Positions 1-6,220 of a DNA stretch of 8,961 bases are shown here, one piece after another. The DNA is taken from NCBI GenBank assembly GCA_003221985.1, contig QHUQ01000211.1, positions 1-8,961 on the forward strand, written 5' to 3'. The notes under the pieces are model-generated. The model had not been told where the DNA came from and did not search any database. It was given only the letters and a program-made list of their open reading frames with translations. How positions within the stretch are numbered: the stretch's first letter is position 1; each line of letters starts with the position of its first letter. The position numbers and the translations under genes are program-made. Source of the stretch: Gemmatimonadota bacterium (lineage in GTDB: Bacteria > Gemmatimonadota > Gemmatimonadetes > Gemmatimonadales > GWC2-71-9).

Positions 1-32
1 TGGTGGATATCAATGTGAGGCTGAAGTTGTAG
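1..32 (+). CDS. C-terminal end of a truncated plus-strand gene (possible beta-barrel end)
   Basis: Reading frame 3 gives nine codons, VDINVRLKL, followed by a TAG stop at 30-32; the gene would begin outside the window. The residues alternate hydrophobic and polar (V-I-V-L-L against D-N-R-K), as in a terminal beta strand, and many outer-membrane beta-barrel proteins end this way. They usually end in Phe, whereas this ends in Leu. The stop lies 21 bases before the stop of the convergent minus-strand gene, which fits normal tail-to-tail spacing. Nine codons cannot identify a family; both the existence of the gene and its barrel nature are inference. Confidence 0.35.
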   Translation, partial: VDINVRLKL

Positions 33-57
33 CGGCAAGACCTCGCCTCAACGCTAC
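29..57. terminator. Inverted repeat between convergent gene ends, possible bidirectional terminator
   Basis: GTAGCG at 29-34 is perfectly complementary to CGCTAC at 52-57, with a 17-base loop. The arms overlap the two convergent stop codons (30-32 plus, 54-56 minus). Position favours a shared terminator, but the stem is only 6 bp, the loop is long and there is no T-run on either side, so it does not meet the usual rho-independent pattern. Confidence 0.22.
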
Positions 58-1817
58 GGCTGAATCACCCGCACCAGGTCGTCTGTTTGGGTCGGTACGT
101 ACACCCGCCCCGAGACGGGATCGACAACCGCGGCTTTCGGGGTCGGTCCGACAATCAGCGTGGCAAACACGTTGAGCTTGGCGCCGTCGATCAGCGACAC
201 CGTATTCTCACCGCTGTTCCCCACGTACGCGACTCCCCGATCTGGATCGATGCCTACGGCCTCCGGCAACCTGCCCACCGGCAGCCGCGCGATCTCCTTG
301 AAGTCCACCGTGTTGATCACCGACACATTGTCGTCGTCCCGGTTTGTGACATAGACGAGCTTCGTCCTGACATCCACGGCGACGCCGTACGTGCCCTTCC
401 CGAGGTTGCGAATCTCACCCACCACCCGCGCGCTGCCGGGCTTGGGATCAATCACGACCACTTCCTGAAGCGTCGGGATCGCGACGTAGACGAACCCGTC
501 GTTCGGGTTGAACGCAACGCCCACGCCCGGAGCGGGCAGGGGCACGACATCGGCGATGGCGACCAGATCCTTTGACCCGTCGATCGGCACGAGCGCAGGC
601 CCGCGCTGGAGCGGATCTGACGCGACTGCGACATAGACGCGGTTGGCCACTTCGTTCACCGCGACGCCTTTGGGCCCAGTCCCTACCGGAATGACGAGGC
701 GGACGACGTCGGCGAGTCCGTCGATCGCAGCGACGCCGGCGAGACTCGACACGTAGACCTGATTCGTCGCTTCGTTCGCGGCGACGGCGAATGGTGACTC
801 GAATCCCGTGAGTTGCGGCAACACCTCCCGCTCGTCGATCAACACCGAGAGCAGGCTCGTTCCCGGCACGTACACCTTCTTCGTTTGAGCATTCAGCGCG
901 GCCGCAACGGGCCCGAGACGGGTCACCGGAATCGCCTTGATTACGCCGCCGATATCGAACGGCTTGCTCTCGGCGCCGGTCAGGGGTCCGGACATTGACA
1001 CAATCGTGTAACCGATCCCCGCGGAGTCGATGGCCAGATTGCCGAACGACGCCACGCCGTTGATCGCCGCGACATCGACGGTCCCCACCAGCTTCGCGCC
1101 TGGGTTCGGCACGACGCCGAGCCCCAGCGACACGACGTCCTTCGCCGGTAGCGCGAGGTTGCCGTACTGGTCCTGGATCGCCACCTGCACAGCCGGGTCG
1201 ATGGTGTCACCCGCCAGGGCGCGCGTAGGCTCGGTGAGGAACGCGAGGCGAGCCGGGACATCGGCGACACTGGTAGCCGTGAACGTCTTGGCGGGCAGTG
1301 CACCAGCAGTCGCGGTAACGGTGTTTGTTCCGACCACGTTGCCCAGCGTCCAGCTGCCCGCGGTCGTCAGCCCAGCACCGTCGCTCGTGTCCTTCGCCGC
1401 ACCGAGTATGCCGCCACCCGTTGCCGCAAAGTCGACGATCACGCCGGCAACCCCGTTACCAAATTGGTCGGCCACCTTCACCACCGGCGCGGTAACGGCA
1501 GTCGCTACAGTCCCAGTTTGCGGATCGATTGACTGCTTGACGAGTTGCGTCGCGGCGCCGGCCAATGCGGTCGCGGTGAACGTGACCGGTGAGCCAGTCA
1601 GCCCTCCGACCGAAGCGGTCGCAGTTTGTGTACCCGCCCCGGGCCCGAGCGCGCGTGATGAGGTCGCGATGCCGTTCACGTCGGTCAAGGACGTCACGGG
1701 GGTCATCGATCCACCCGCCGGACCGGCCGCCCAATGGACCTGTACACCTTGCACGGGCAGCCCGACGGCGTTCTTCACCGCCACCGAATAGGCCGTCGGC
1801 AGGAGCGTCCCCACCAC
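54..1817 (-). CDS. C-terminal part of a frame-broken surface lipoprotein: Ig-like domains plus seven-blade YVTN beta-propeller
   Basis: This 587-codon frame continues the protein encoded at 1831-3969. Residues 1-92 are most of one Big_1-like domain, 93-190 a second (DQFGN, SWTLG, NTVTAT), and 191-290 a more divergent Ig-like domain (DQYGN, NGVASFGNL). Residues 293-587 carry seven repeats with a [KRQFLA]-[VA]-Y-V core at about 315, 354, 394, 443, 488, 530 and 572, four of them shortly after a PxAVxxxP-like segment. This is the YVTN-family beta-propeller pattern, and seven blades would close a propeller. The GTG at 1817 is not a convincing start: no Shine-Dalgarno precedes it, it falls inside a domain, and homology in this frame extends upstream to about 1844 (SAGDGQSG, matching the AGDGQ domain openings of the array). 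I read it as the second half of a broken gene. The propeller may bind a ligand or partner at the cell surface; none can be named. Confidence 0.8.
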   Translation of the reverse strand: MVGTLLPTAYSVAVKNAVGLPVQGVQVHWAAGPAGGSMTPVTSLTDVNGIATSSRALGPGAGTQTATASVGGLTGSPVTFTATALAGAATQLVKQSIDPQTGTVATAVTAPVVKVADQFGNGVAGVIVDFAATGGGILGAAKDTSDGAGLTTAGSWTLGNVVGTNTVTATAGALPAKTFTATSVADVPARLAFLTEPTRALAGDTIDPAVQVAIQDQYGNLALPAKDVVSLGLGVVPNPGAKLVGTVDVAAINGVASFGNLAIDSAGIGYTIVSMSGPLTGAESKPFDIGGVIKAIPVTRLGPVAAALNAQTKKVYVPGTSLLSVLIDEREVLPQLTGFESPFAVAANEATNQVYVSSLAGVAAIDGLADVVRLVIPVGTGPKGVAVNEVANRVYVAVASDPLQRGPALVPIDGSKDLVAIADVVPLPAPGVGVAFNPNDGFVYVAIPTLQEVVVIDPKPGSARVVGEIRNLGKGTYGVAVDVRTKLVYVTNRDDDNVSVINTVDFKEIARLPVGRLPEAVGIDPDRGVAYVGNSGENTVSLIDGAKLNVFATLIVGPTPKAAVVDPVSGRVYVPTQTDDLVRVIQP

Positions 1818-3285
1818 GCCGGATTGTCCGTCACCAGCGCTGAGGACCGACCCCGAGCGTCCAACTTGTGACGCGCGCGACGCCCAACGCGTCCGTCGTG
1901 GTCGTGCTGGGTGTTAAAACGCCACCTAGCAGACTTGTGATGGTGAACGTGACAGGGAAGCCAGGAACTGCGTTTCCGTATTGGTCAGCGACCCGAACAG
2001 CGGGAGGCGTGCTCACAGCCTGACCGGCCGTCGCCGTCTGCGTGTCGATGCTCACGCGCAACAGCTGAGCCGCGACATCACGGGTGCCGCTCGCCGTAAA
2101 CAGGACCGGACTGCCGGTCAGACCGCTAGCGGTCGCTGTGAGTGTGTTCTCCCCGACGAGCGTACCGAGTTGCCAGGTTCCCACTCTCGCCACGCCTGCG
2201 GTGTCCGTCAACGCGGACCCACCAGTCACGCTGCCACCGCCGGAGCTTGGCGCGAAGCCGACCGGCACACCCGGCACAGCGTTGTTGAACTGATCGCGAA
2301 CCTTCACCGCGGCCGCAGTCGGCAGGATCGTGTTCACGATCGCCGTCTGACCATCCCCGGCGAACTGCACAATCTGTGTCGCCGCGCCAGCGAGGCCCGT
2401 CGCCGTAAACGTGACGGGCGTGAGCCCCGCGAGCGTTGCCGTCAGCGCGTTCGCCCCCGACAGCGTGCCGAGCGTCCACCCGCCCACCGTCGCGATGCCC
2501 GCGGCATTCGTCAGCTGCGTAGGCCCGGAAACGCCCCCGCCGCCACCGCTCACGGCAAACGTGATCGACGAACCCGGAACGGGATTGCCGAACTGATCCT
2601 GCGCCCGCACCGCCGGCGCGGTGCCGACCGCCGCGCCTACGACGGCGCTCTGAAGGTCGCCGGCGGTCGCCAACAGCGCCGTCGCGGGTCCGGCCACACC
2701 GTTCGCGTTGAATATGTGAGTGAAGCCCGCCCCCGTAGCGGTGAGTGTGTTCCCCCCCGCGAGCGTCCCCAGGGTCCAGCTGCCGACCGTTGCGAGACCG
2801 GTCCCGTCGGTAATCTGATTTCCGCCCGTGACGCCACCGCCGGTCGGGACGAACGTCACGCTTACACCTGGCACGGGGTTACCCAGCGCATCACGCAACC
2901 GCACGGCGGGCAGTATCGGCAACAGGGTGTTCACGGTGGCAAGCTGCCCGTCACCCGCGACAACCAGGAGCTGGGCGACCGATCCTGCGAGCGCGGTGAC
3001 GGAAAACGTCACGGGGCTGCCGCTGAGTCCGTTGACTCTCGCCTCGAAGCTCTGCGGACCGAGCACGGTCCCGAGCGTTGCCGCCGTGCGCGCGCGGCCT
3101 GTCGTATCGGTCAGCACCACCGAATCGCTCACGGCACCAATGCCCAACAACGGCCGGAACCGCACGGCCACGCCAGCGACGGGCAAGTTGTCCGCCGCTC
3201 GGACTTCAACCTCCAGCGGCAGCCCTAGCGGCAGCCCGACCGTCCCACTCTGGCCGCCGCCGCCCGTCAGGAGCAGCTGCGACGG
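948..3285 (-). repeat. Tandem Ig-like domain array with a period of about 300 bases
   Basis: About eight Ig-like units follow each other. In the first frame the domain openings AGDGQ, AGDLQ, AGDGQ and SIDTQ fall at residues 346, 444, 545 and 648, a period of 98-103 residues. The opening motif varies: AGDGQ-type in most units, SIDxQ-type in two units (about residue 648 of the first frame and 96 of the second). The last unit (about 948-1247) is the most divergent and leads into the propeller. The units are diverged at DNA level, so this is an old protein-level array, though still similar enough to confuse short-read assembly. Confidence 0.75.
1831..1860 (-). other. Deletion and frameshift junction inside the Ig-like array
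   Basis: The upstream frame reads SWTLGVGPQRW and stops at 1833-1831. The adjacent frame picks up at about 1844 as LSAGDGQSGVVGTLLP, the opening of the next domain. In the first Ig-like repeat of the same protein (residues 306-350), LGPQ is followed by 31 residues before AGDGQ; here only one base separates the GPQ codons from the Ala codon of AGDGQ. About 92 bases therefore appear to be missing, which also explains the frame change. The junction overlaps an 8-bp palindrome, CAGCGCTG, at 1835-1842. Confidence 0.75.
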
Positions 3286-3969
3286 AACGGGCTGGAAGAT
3301 GGCTGTCACCGAGTCCCGGAGACCGCCCGGCGTCCGCGCGATCACGCGCAGCGACCTTCGCAGTGGCGGCGCATGCAACACGCCGTTGCCGTTCACGCGA
3401 GCCACCGTCGTGTCACTGGTCGTCCAGGAGACATAGACCTGCGACACCGGCACGCCGGCCTGAAACGCGTCCACCTGGAAGCGCAGCGAGTCGTTGAAAA
3501 AGATGAAGGGCAGCCGGGGCACGACGACGATACTATCGACGCCCGCCCCCGGGCCGACGTAGGTCAGCACCGGAATGTCGGTGGGGGTCGACGGCGTGAC
3601 ACCGCTCAGCACTTCGACCGGCGCCGTGCCCGTGAAGAGCGGGATCGCCCCCGACATCGCCACGATCGAGACATACAGCGTCTCCGCCGACGAGATCAGC
3701 GGGACGCGCAGGTCGAGATCGATGCTTTCGGCGTCCGGAGGAAGCGCAACCGTCGTATCGGCAAGCGTATCGGGGGGTGTGGCCGGCCGCACGACGATGA
3801 AGCGCACGCCGTCGATCGCCAGCCCGAAGGACGCGAGGGCCGCGTCCGAGGGGAAGATCGGCGCCACGGCGAGCGGCGCGAACGTCGTCCGGGGCGCGGT
3901 GCCGTCCTGGCAGGTCGCGAGCGTCAGCGCGAGTCCCGCCGTCAGCAGGACCCGCGACGCCCATTTCAT
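1831..3969 (-). CDS. N-terminal part of a frame-broken lipoprotein with Big_1-type Ig-like array
   Basis: From the ATG at 3969 the protein opens with a signal peptide: MKWASR, a hydrophobic stretch, then LATC, a lipobox with the less usual Thr before the Cys at residue 20. This predicts an exported lipid-anchored protein. A GTG start at 3993 would add eight residues; I prefer the ATG because it gives a compact signal peptide, though neither start has a strong Shine-Dalgarno (GGTGGG lies 6 bases before the ATG). Numbered from the GTG, residues 40-150 are an unrecognised extracytoplasmic region, 155-235 resemble a Big_2-type domain, and 237-720 hold four complete and one truncated Big_1-like repeat of about 100 residues with recurring AGDGQ, D[QA]xGNPVPG, TDxxGxA, WTLG and NTLTAT motifs. 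The frame ends inside the fifth repeat; the rest is encoded at 54-1817. An intact product would be roughly 1,300-1,350 residues and probably acts as a surface stalk presenting the propeller. Confidence 0.82.
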   Translation of the reverse strand: MKWASRVLLTAGLALTLATCQDGTAPRTTFAPLAVAPIFPSDAALASFGLAIDGVRFIVVRPATPPDTLADTTVALPPDAESIDLDLRVPLISSAETLYVSIVAMSGAIPLFTGTAPVEVLSGVTPSTPTDIPVLTYVGPGAGVDSIVVVPRLPFIFFNDSLRFQVDAFQAGVPVSQVYVSWTTSDTTVARVNGNGVLHAPPLRRSLRVIARTPGGLRDSVTAIFQPVPSQLLLTGGGGQSGTVGLPLGLPLEVEVRAADNLPVAGVAVRFRPLLGIGAVSDSVVLTDTTGRARTAATLGTVLGPQSFEARVNGLSGSPVTFSVTALAGSVAQLLVVAGDGQLATVNTLLPILPAVRLRDALGNPVPGVSVTFVPTGGGVTGGNQITDGTGLATVGSWTLGTLAGGNTLTATGAGFTHIFNANGVAGPATALLATAGDLQSAVVGAAVGTAPAVRAQDQFGNPVPGSSITFAVSGGGGGVSGPTQLTNAAGIATVGGWTLGTLSGANALTATLAGLTPVTFTATGLAGAATQIVQFAGDGQTAIVNTILPTAAAVKVRDQFNNAVPGVPVGFAPSSGGGSVTGGSALTDTAGVARVGTWQLGTLVGENTLTATASGLTGSPVLFTASGTRDVAAQLLRVSIDTQTATAGQAVSTPPAVRVADQYGNAVPGFPVTFTITSLLGGVLTPSTTTTDALGVARVTSWTLGVGPQRW

Positions 3970-4052
3970 GGAAAACCCACCGGTGGCACGCACGAGAGGC
4001 AGCGAATTGACCTCCAGCCGGAAGGCTGGTCAAGGCGGTATCTTTTGCCGTC
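3970..4052. promoter_or_regulatory. Divergent intergenic region between lipoprotein and aminotransferase genes
   Basis: These 83 bases must hold the 5' signals of both divergent genes. Two symmetric elements are visible: a 10-bp perfect palindrome CCACCGGTGG at 3977-3986, and a longer dyad at 4007-4033. A TTGACC at 4007-4012 looks like a -35 for plus-strand transcription, but no -10 lies at the right distance, since the nearest candidate, TATCTT at 4039-4044, is 26 bases away. I therefore cannot place a promoter. No good Shine-Dalgarno precedes the aminotransferase ATG; AAGG at 4032-4035 is too far upstream. Confidence 0.5.
4007..4033. promoter_or_regulatory. Bulged dyad with GGAA loop upstream of the aminotransferase gene
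   Basis: TTGA (4007-4010) pairs with TCAA (4030-4033), and CCAGCC (4014-4019) pairs with GGCTGG (4024-4029). The loop is GGAA (4020-4023) and a CCT bulge lies on the left. That is ten base pairs in total, and on the plus-strand RNA the loop fits the GNRA tetraloop class. It sits 19 bases upstream of the aminotransferase ATG and 37 bases upstream of the divergent lipoprotein start. It could be an operator dyad or a 5'-leader hairpin for either gene; a chance fold is possible. Confidence 0.4.
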
Positions 4053-5210
4053 ATGCGCACTCGCACCGCACGTCGCACACACGGCTTTACCGAATCGGTG
4101 ATCCGCGGGATGACCCGGCTCGCCAACGAGCACGGGGCCATCAACCTCTCGCAGGGCTTCCCCAACTTCCCCTGCCCTGACGTCCTAAAAGACGCGGCGG
4201 CCCGCGCAATCCGCGATGACGTCAACCAGTACGCCATTACCTGGGGAGCTGCCCGGCTGCGGAACGCGTTGGCCGCGAAGTACCAAGATTGGTACGGTCT
4301 GCCCGTCGATCCAATGACGCAGGTCACAGTGGCCTGCGGCGCCACCGAGGCCATGGGCTCGGCGCTGCTGGGAATCATCGATCCCGGCGACGAAGTCGTC
4401 ATTTTCGAGCCGTTTTACGAGAACTACGGGCCCGACGCGATCCTGTGCGACGCCAGGCCGGTGTTCGTCCCGATGCCCGTCGACGCCCCGCTCGATCTCG
4501 ACCGGCTCGCGCAGGCGTTCACCGCCAGAACGCGCGCGATCATCGTCTGCACGCCCAACAATCCGACTGGGCGCGTGCTGACCCGCGCCGAGCTCGAGGC
4601 GATCGCCGACTTGTGCCGGCGCCACGACGTGTTTGCCGTCACCGATGAGATCTACGAGCACATCTATTACGAGGGCGAGCACATCCCGATCGCGACGCTG
4701 CCGGGCATGGCCGATCGCACGATCACGATCAGCGGCGCGTCGAAGACGTTCAGCGTCACCGGCTGGCGGATCGGCACGATCGTGTCGCCGCCCGATGTCA
4801 CCGGCGCGATCCGCAAGGTGCATGATTTTCTCACCGTGGGTGCGCCGGCGCCGCTCCAGGAGGCCATCGCGGTGGGCATGGAGACACTCGGCAAGGACTA
4901 TTACGACGGGCTGGCGCGCGACTACCGGCGGCGGCGCGACATCCTCTGCGCTGGACTCGTCAAAGCCGGGTTCAAATGCCGGCCGCCGCAGGGCGCGTAC
5001 TACGTGATGGCCGATTTTTCTGGTCTATCGGACCTGCCCGACGACGAATTCGCGAAATGGCTGACCATCGAGCACGGCGTCGCGACCGTCCCGGCCTCCA
5101 GCTTCTATTCGCGCGCCGAGCTGGGGCGTTCCCAGGTGCGCTTCGCGTTCTGTAAGACGGAAGACATGCTGCACCAGGCGGTGGAGCGGCTGCAGCGCGT
5201 GCGCGACTAG
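4053..5210 (+). CDS. PLP-dependent class I/II aminotransferase (fold type I)
   Basis: A complete 385-residue enzyme of the usual family length. It should transfer an amino group between an amino acid and a 2-oxo acid in the cytoplasm using pyridoxal phosphate. Visible landmarks: NLSQGFPNFPCPD at 31-43 (substrate-side loop), NQYAITWG at 58-65, GATEA at 96-100 (cofactor phosphate region), FEPFYENY at 118-125, with Tyr122 expected to stack on PLP, NNPTG at 169-173, with Asn170 contacting the cofactor, DEIYEH at 198-203, SGASKTFSVTGWR at 227-239, with Lys231 as the Schiff-base lysine, and Arg363 in QVRFAF, expected to bind the substrate carboxylate. All catalytic residues are present. The N-terminal pattern is closest to the kynurenine/glutamine/methionine aminotransferase group, but substrate cannot be fixed from sequence. 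The stop shares CTAG (5207-5210) with the convergent kinase-derived gene. No neighbour suggests a pathway. Confidence 0.93.
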   Translation: MRTRTARRTHGFTESVIRGMTRLANEHGAINLSQGFPNFPCPDVLKDAAARAIRDDVNQYAITWGAARLRNALAAKYQDWYGLPVDPMTQVTVACGATEAMGSALLGIIDPGDEVVIFEPFYENYGPDAILCDARPVFVPMPVDAPLDLDRLAQAFTARTRAIIVCTPNNPTGRVLTRAELEAIADLCRRHDVFAVTDEIYEHIYYEGEHIPIATLPGMADRTITISGASKTFSVTGWRIGTIVSPPDVTGAIRKVHDFLTVGAPAPLQEAIAVGMETLGKDYYDGLARDYRRRRDILCAGLVKAGFKCRPPQGAYYVMADFSGLSDLPDDEFAKWLTIEHGVATVPASSFYSRAELGRSQVRFAFCKTEDMLHQAVERLQRVRD

Positions 5211-6220
5211 AGCGCGCTCTCCGCCTCGCGGAAGCCCTCGATCTGGCGGCTGATGCTCTGCGCGACTTCGCGCGCCAGCCCCAGATCCGTCGTCAAACTC
5301 TGCACCGACCCCGTGCCCGCGTGCAGCCGCAACAGGTTCAGGCGAATCGTCTCGAGCGCCGCCACTGCGTCCTTCAGGCGCTGCTGCACGAGATCGCGCT
5401 CGGCACTTAGGTCCGCCACAATGCGGTCGTGCCGCGCGCCAATCGCCGGATCGGGAGCGCCGCGCTGCCCCGCGTCCGCAAGCGCTTCCTGCAGCTCGTC
5501 CAACCGGGCGCGCATCCGCTGCGCGTCCTGCTCCAGCCGATGGACGACGTCGGGTAAGTCGCGCAGCTGCCGGCGCGTCTCCTTCGGCAGCGTCTCATAG
5601 AGCTGCTCGGCGGCCATGCCGAGCGCCAGCTCCGTCGGGCGATGCGTGAGCGATGCGGGATGCGCTTTCGCGCCCGTGAACATGCGCGCCACGCCGAACA
5701 ACCAACGACCGAATCGCCCGGTCCACAGGCGGCCCCAGAATTCCGCGTCGACGTCGCGTCGCCGCTGCAGCATGATGAGCGCGACCATACCCGACCCCAC
5801 GCCGATCGTGAGCGACCACGCGAACGTCGTCATGAGAAGGAACTCGCCGAGGGGAATGGAGTTCATGATGGCGAGCGTTACCATGGCGGTGCCGGTCCCG
5901 ATTCCACCGATCCATCGCAAAATCCGCTCGAGCGTCGACGGCCCGCCGCCGTGGCCGAGCCCGTAGGCCCGCTCCTCGCGCGTGCGGTCGATCTCGGCCT
6001 TGAACGCCACGCCGATGTCGCTGTGGCCGAAGCCGGCGTTCAGCAGCTTCCGCGCGCGATTGATCAAGACGCCCAGCGGGACGAGGCTATAGCCGCTGAG
6101 GAGCGTCACGAATCCAACGGCCACCGACTGCGTCAGCATGCCCGCGATCGGTGTGGCGACGAGCATGACGAATGGCCAGAGCAGGACACCACTGCCATCG
6201 AGTCGCGCGTCGTGTTTCAC
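5207..6220 (-). CDS. Membrane and coiled-coil C-terminal half of a frame-broken Ser/Thr kinase
   Basis: A 337-codon frame whose GTG at 6220 is probably not a native start, because homology continues upstream as CAFVKHD. There are four hydrophobic membrane segments at about 11-30, 33-53, 102-120 and 125-151, a soluble segment between the pairs, then a charged heptad-rich region at about 215-250 and 260-297 that should form a coiled coil. The intact kinase at 6983-8506 has a matching C-terminal region: RARKLLNAG here against RVRRLLAAG there, GGPSTLER against GPTSFER, and FWGRLWTGRFGRWLF against FWRGPLGRTLF. This shows the frame is the tail of a kinase like its neighbour, cut off from the kinase domain at 6087-6956. 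The coiled coil is absent from the neighbour. It overlaps the kinase frame by 134 bases. Its stop lies inside CTAG shared with the aminotransferase. Confidence 0.8.
   Translation of the reverse strand: MKHDARLDGSGVLLWPFVMLVATPIAGMLTQSVAVGFVTLLSGYSLVPLGVLINRARKLLNAGFGHSDIGVAFKAEIDRTREERAYGLGHGGGPSTLERILRWIGGIGTGTAMVTLAIMNSIPLGEFLLMTTFAWSLTIGVGSGMVALIMLQRRRDVDAEFWGRLWTGRFGRWLFGVARMFTGAKAHPASLTHRPTELALGMAAEQLYETLPKETRRQLRDLPDVVHRLEQDAQRMRARLDELQEALADAGQRGAPDPAIGARHDRIVADLSAERDLVQQRLKDAVAALETIRLNLLRLHAGTGSVQSLTTDLGLAREVAQSISRQIEGFREAESAL

Noticed and set aside
1030..1791. Plus-strand open frame of 253 codons
   Set aside because: Antisense shadow of the Ig-like domains; its Ala/Pro/Val/Thr-rich composition mirrors the opposite strand and shows no independent motif.
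1981..3228. Long plus-strand open frame of 415 codons opposite the Ig-like array
   Set aside because: Its product is Arg/His-rich with no domain pattern, and it lies antisense to clear repeat-bearing coding sequence; in GC-rich DNA such frames open by chance.
4039..4046. TATCTTTT as a -10 element giving a leaderless aminotransferase mRNA
   Set aside because: No -35-like sequence lies 16-19 bases upstream; TTGACC at 4007-4012 is 26 bases away. The idea is possible but unsupported.
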